The notes beneath the pieces were generated by a model. It had not been told where the DNA came from. It worked only from the letters and a program-made list of their open reading frames with translations, and ran no database searches. Made by a program: the position numbers and the translations under genes. Below, piece after piece: positions 4,982 through 6,132 of a stretch of 6,132 nucleotides of DNA (positions are counted from its first letter, which is position 1; the number at the start of each line of letters is the position of its first letter). The stretch is from Actinomycetota bacterium (GTDB lineage Bacteria > Actinomycetota > Acidimicrobiia > Acidimicrobiales > JAMCPL01): assembly GCA_023379725.1 (NCBI GenBank), contig JAMCPC010000125.1, positions 1-6,132 on the forward strand. The letters run 5' to 3'.

Positions 4982-6132
4982 ATGGTAGAAACAATCTCCG
5001 AAGAGGCATTTGAGAGAGAAGCTCTTGACTTTCTTCAATCAAATGCTGAGCCCAGAGTGGAGATAACTCGTCAATGGGGAGAGGGCTCCGACAAGGTAAG
5101 CCTATTCCCGGAGCGTACACCTGAGGAGGATCGGACAGACTTGGAAGCAGCTAAATCATGGTCAATGCGCCGCTTTGATGCCGGCTTCGGGTGGATTACC
5201 GGACCAGAACAATACGGTGGTAGGAATCTCCCTCGCTCTTACCAACGGATCTACGATCATCTTGAAAGTGGGTTTAATATACCTTCACAGGCCGTCTTCG
5301 GCATAGGTCTTGGCATGATTGCACCTACCATCCTCGCTCATGCAACAGAGGAGGTAAGGGACAAGTACCTGCGAAAGCTATATCGAGGCGATATCGTTGC
5401 ATGCCAGTTGTTCAGTGAACCAAGCTCTGGAAGTGATCTGGCCAGCCTGCAGAGCAAAGCAATCAAGGACGGAGACGAATGGGTAATCAATGGGCAAAAG
5501 GTATGGACATCTGGAGCGCACCTTTCAGATATAGGTGAAATTATCTGCCGTACCGATCCAAATGTCGAAAAGCATAGAGGACTGACCGGTTTTATAGTTG
5601 ATATGCATGCACCCGGTGTAGAGGTGAGACCATTACGTCAGATGACCGGTGGTGCATCCTTCAATGAAGTGTTCTTCACCGATGTCCGTATCCCTGACAG
5701 CCACCGACTGGGAGATGTCAATGGTGGATGGACGGTAGCATTGACTACACTGATGAACGAGAGAGCTGCCATAGGGGGTGGAGGCGGTGGATCTGGGCTG
5801 GGATCGCTCGGAACATGGAGACTGATGGAGTTGGTAAAGCAGATGGGTAAATCATCTGACCCCTTAATCAGGCAGGACTTGGCACAAGTAATTATAAATC
5901 TGAAAATAGCCTCGTATACAAATATACGCGCCATGTCAAAACTGGCTGCAAACCAGTTGCCGGGGCCCGAAATGTCTATAGCAAAACTATCTCTCACTCA
6001 GAACTTCACCCGTATATGCAACCTACTGTCAGAGGTACTGGGTATGAAGATTACGGCTGATAACGGACAGTGGGGCACCTATGCATGGTCAGAGTTTTTG
6101 CTCTCCGTACCCGGCATGCGCATTGCAGGAGG
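4982..6132 (+). CDS. Acyl-CoA dehydrogenase, likely catalytic subunit (partial, runs off right edge)
   Basis: The frame is open from ATG 4982 to the window end: 383 complete codons plus two bases. Relatives are about 400 residues, so probably 15-25 are missing. It is a flavin-dependent acyl-CoA dehydrogenase forming the 2,3-enoyl-CoA of a fatty-acid or sterol side-chain substrate. Visible segments: WITGPEQYGGRNLP (71-84), the family signature CQLFSEPSSGSDLASL (141-156), WVINGQKVWTSGAH (167-180), and MTGGASFNEVFFTDVRIPD (221-239). LMNER (257-261) carries E260 at the IVD-like catalytic position. A run of six glycines follows (265-270). The last residues, FLLSVPGMRIAGG, match the GTDEVMRN-type C-terminus of FadE enzymes such as mycobacterial FadE26/FadE29 (from memory), in which the YEGT-type Glu is replaced. 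It may pair with a non-catalytic subunit like the 1709-2824 product. A firm Shine-Dalgarno and the preceding stop define the start. Confidence 0.93.
   Translation, partial: MVETISEEAFEREALDFLQSNAEPRVEITRQWGEGSDKVSLFPERTPEEDRTDLEAAKSWSMRRFDAGFGWITGPEQYGGRNLPRSYQRIYDHLESGFNIPSQAVFGIGLGMIAPTILAHATEEVRDKYLRKLYRGDIVACQLFSEPSSGSDLASLQSKAIKDGDEWVINGQKVWTSGAHLSDIGEIICRTDPNVEKHRGLTGFIVDMHAPGVEVRPLRQMTGGASFNEVFFTDVRIPDSHRLGDVNGGWTVALTTLMNERAAIGGGGGGSGLGSLGTWRLMELVKQMGKSSDPLIRQDLAQVIINLKIASYTNIRAMSKLAANQLPGPEMSIAKLSLTQNFTRICNLLSEVLGMKITADNGQWGTYAWSEFLLSVPGMRIAG

Noticed and set aside
5772..5804. Glycine-rich GC-rich stretch, possible repeat or linker
   Set aside because: It sits in frame within the dehydrogenase right after LMNER, and from memory related FadE proteins have a similar glycine run there; no fusion or repeat expansion is implied.
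5638..5997. Minus-strand open frame with a proline run
   Set aside because: The proline run is the reverse complement of the glycine run in the plus-strand dehydrogenase, so it is a shadow.
1..6132. Mobile element, CRISPR array, tRNA/rRNA, toxin-antitoxin or defence system
   Set aside because: Nearly all of the window is accounted for by five conserved genes; the gaps are at most about 120 bases and hold no transposase, repeat array or RNA-gene pattern that I can see.

Overview
The window looks like bacterial chromosomal DNA of roughly balanced base composition (near half G+C by eye). The best guess for the host is an actinomycete-type organism. The metal-dependent repressor closely resembles DtxR/IdeR, including an RWEHV.SDEVE stretch and a GNPIP stretch, and two acyl-CoA dehydrogenases resemble the paired FadE enzymes of Actinomycetota. 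The moderate GC and frequent ATA/AGA codons argue against a typical high-GC Streptomyces or Mycobacterium. A lower-GC lineage such as some Acidimicrobiia is possible but unproven.

Layout, left to right. On the minus strand, a short hairpin (2-19) follows an M17 leucyl aminopeptidase (pepA, 34-1590). Its true N-terminus probably lies further upstream (to about 1680-1704), where the frame is open but has no ATG, GTG or TTG. Immediately upstream on the same strand is a 371-residue acyl-CoA dehydrogenase (1709-2824), which appears to be co-transcribed and translationally coupled with pepA. A 115-base gap (2825-2939) holds its ribosome binding site, a candidate promoter and a 16-base palindrome. 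Next, still on the minus strand, is an MscS-type mechanosensitive channel (2940 to about 4112). It is divergent from a plus-strand DtxR-family regulator (4143-4892). The start regions of these two genes share a 33-base imperfect inverted repeat (4103-4135). After an 89-base gap with a promoter-like sequence, a second acyl-CoA dehydrogenase starts at 4982 on the plus strand and runs off the right edge.

Functionally the window combines fatty-acid or steroid-type acyl-CoA oxidation, peptide turnover, osmotic protection and metal-responsive regulation. The left dehydrogenase lacks an acidic residue at both usual catalytic-base positions. The right one keeps a Glu in the LxER-type position. This matches known heterotetrameric FadE pairs with one catalytic and one non-catalytic subunit, although here the two genes are not adjacent. 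There is no mobile element, CRISPR array, RNA gene or obvious defence system. The most unusual things seen are the 33-base palindrome next to a DtxR-like protein with a mixed metal site, and the missing canonical start of pepA.
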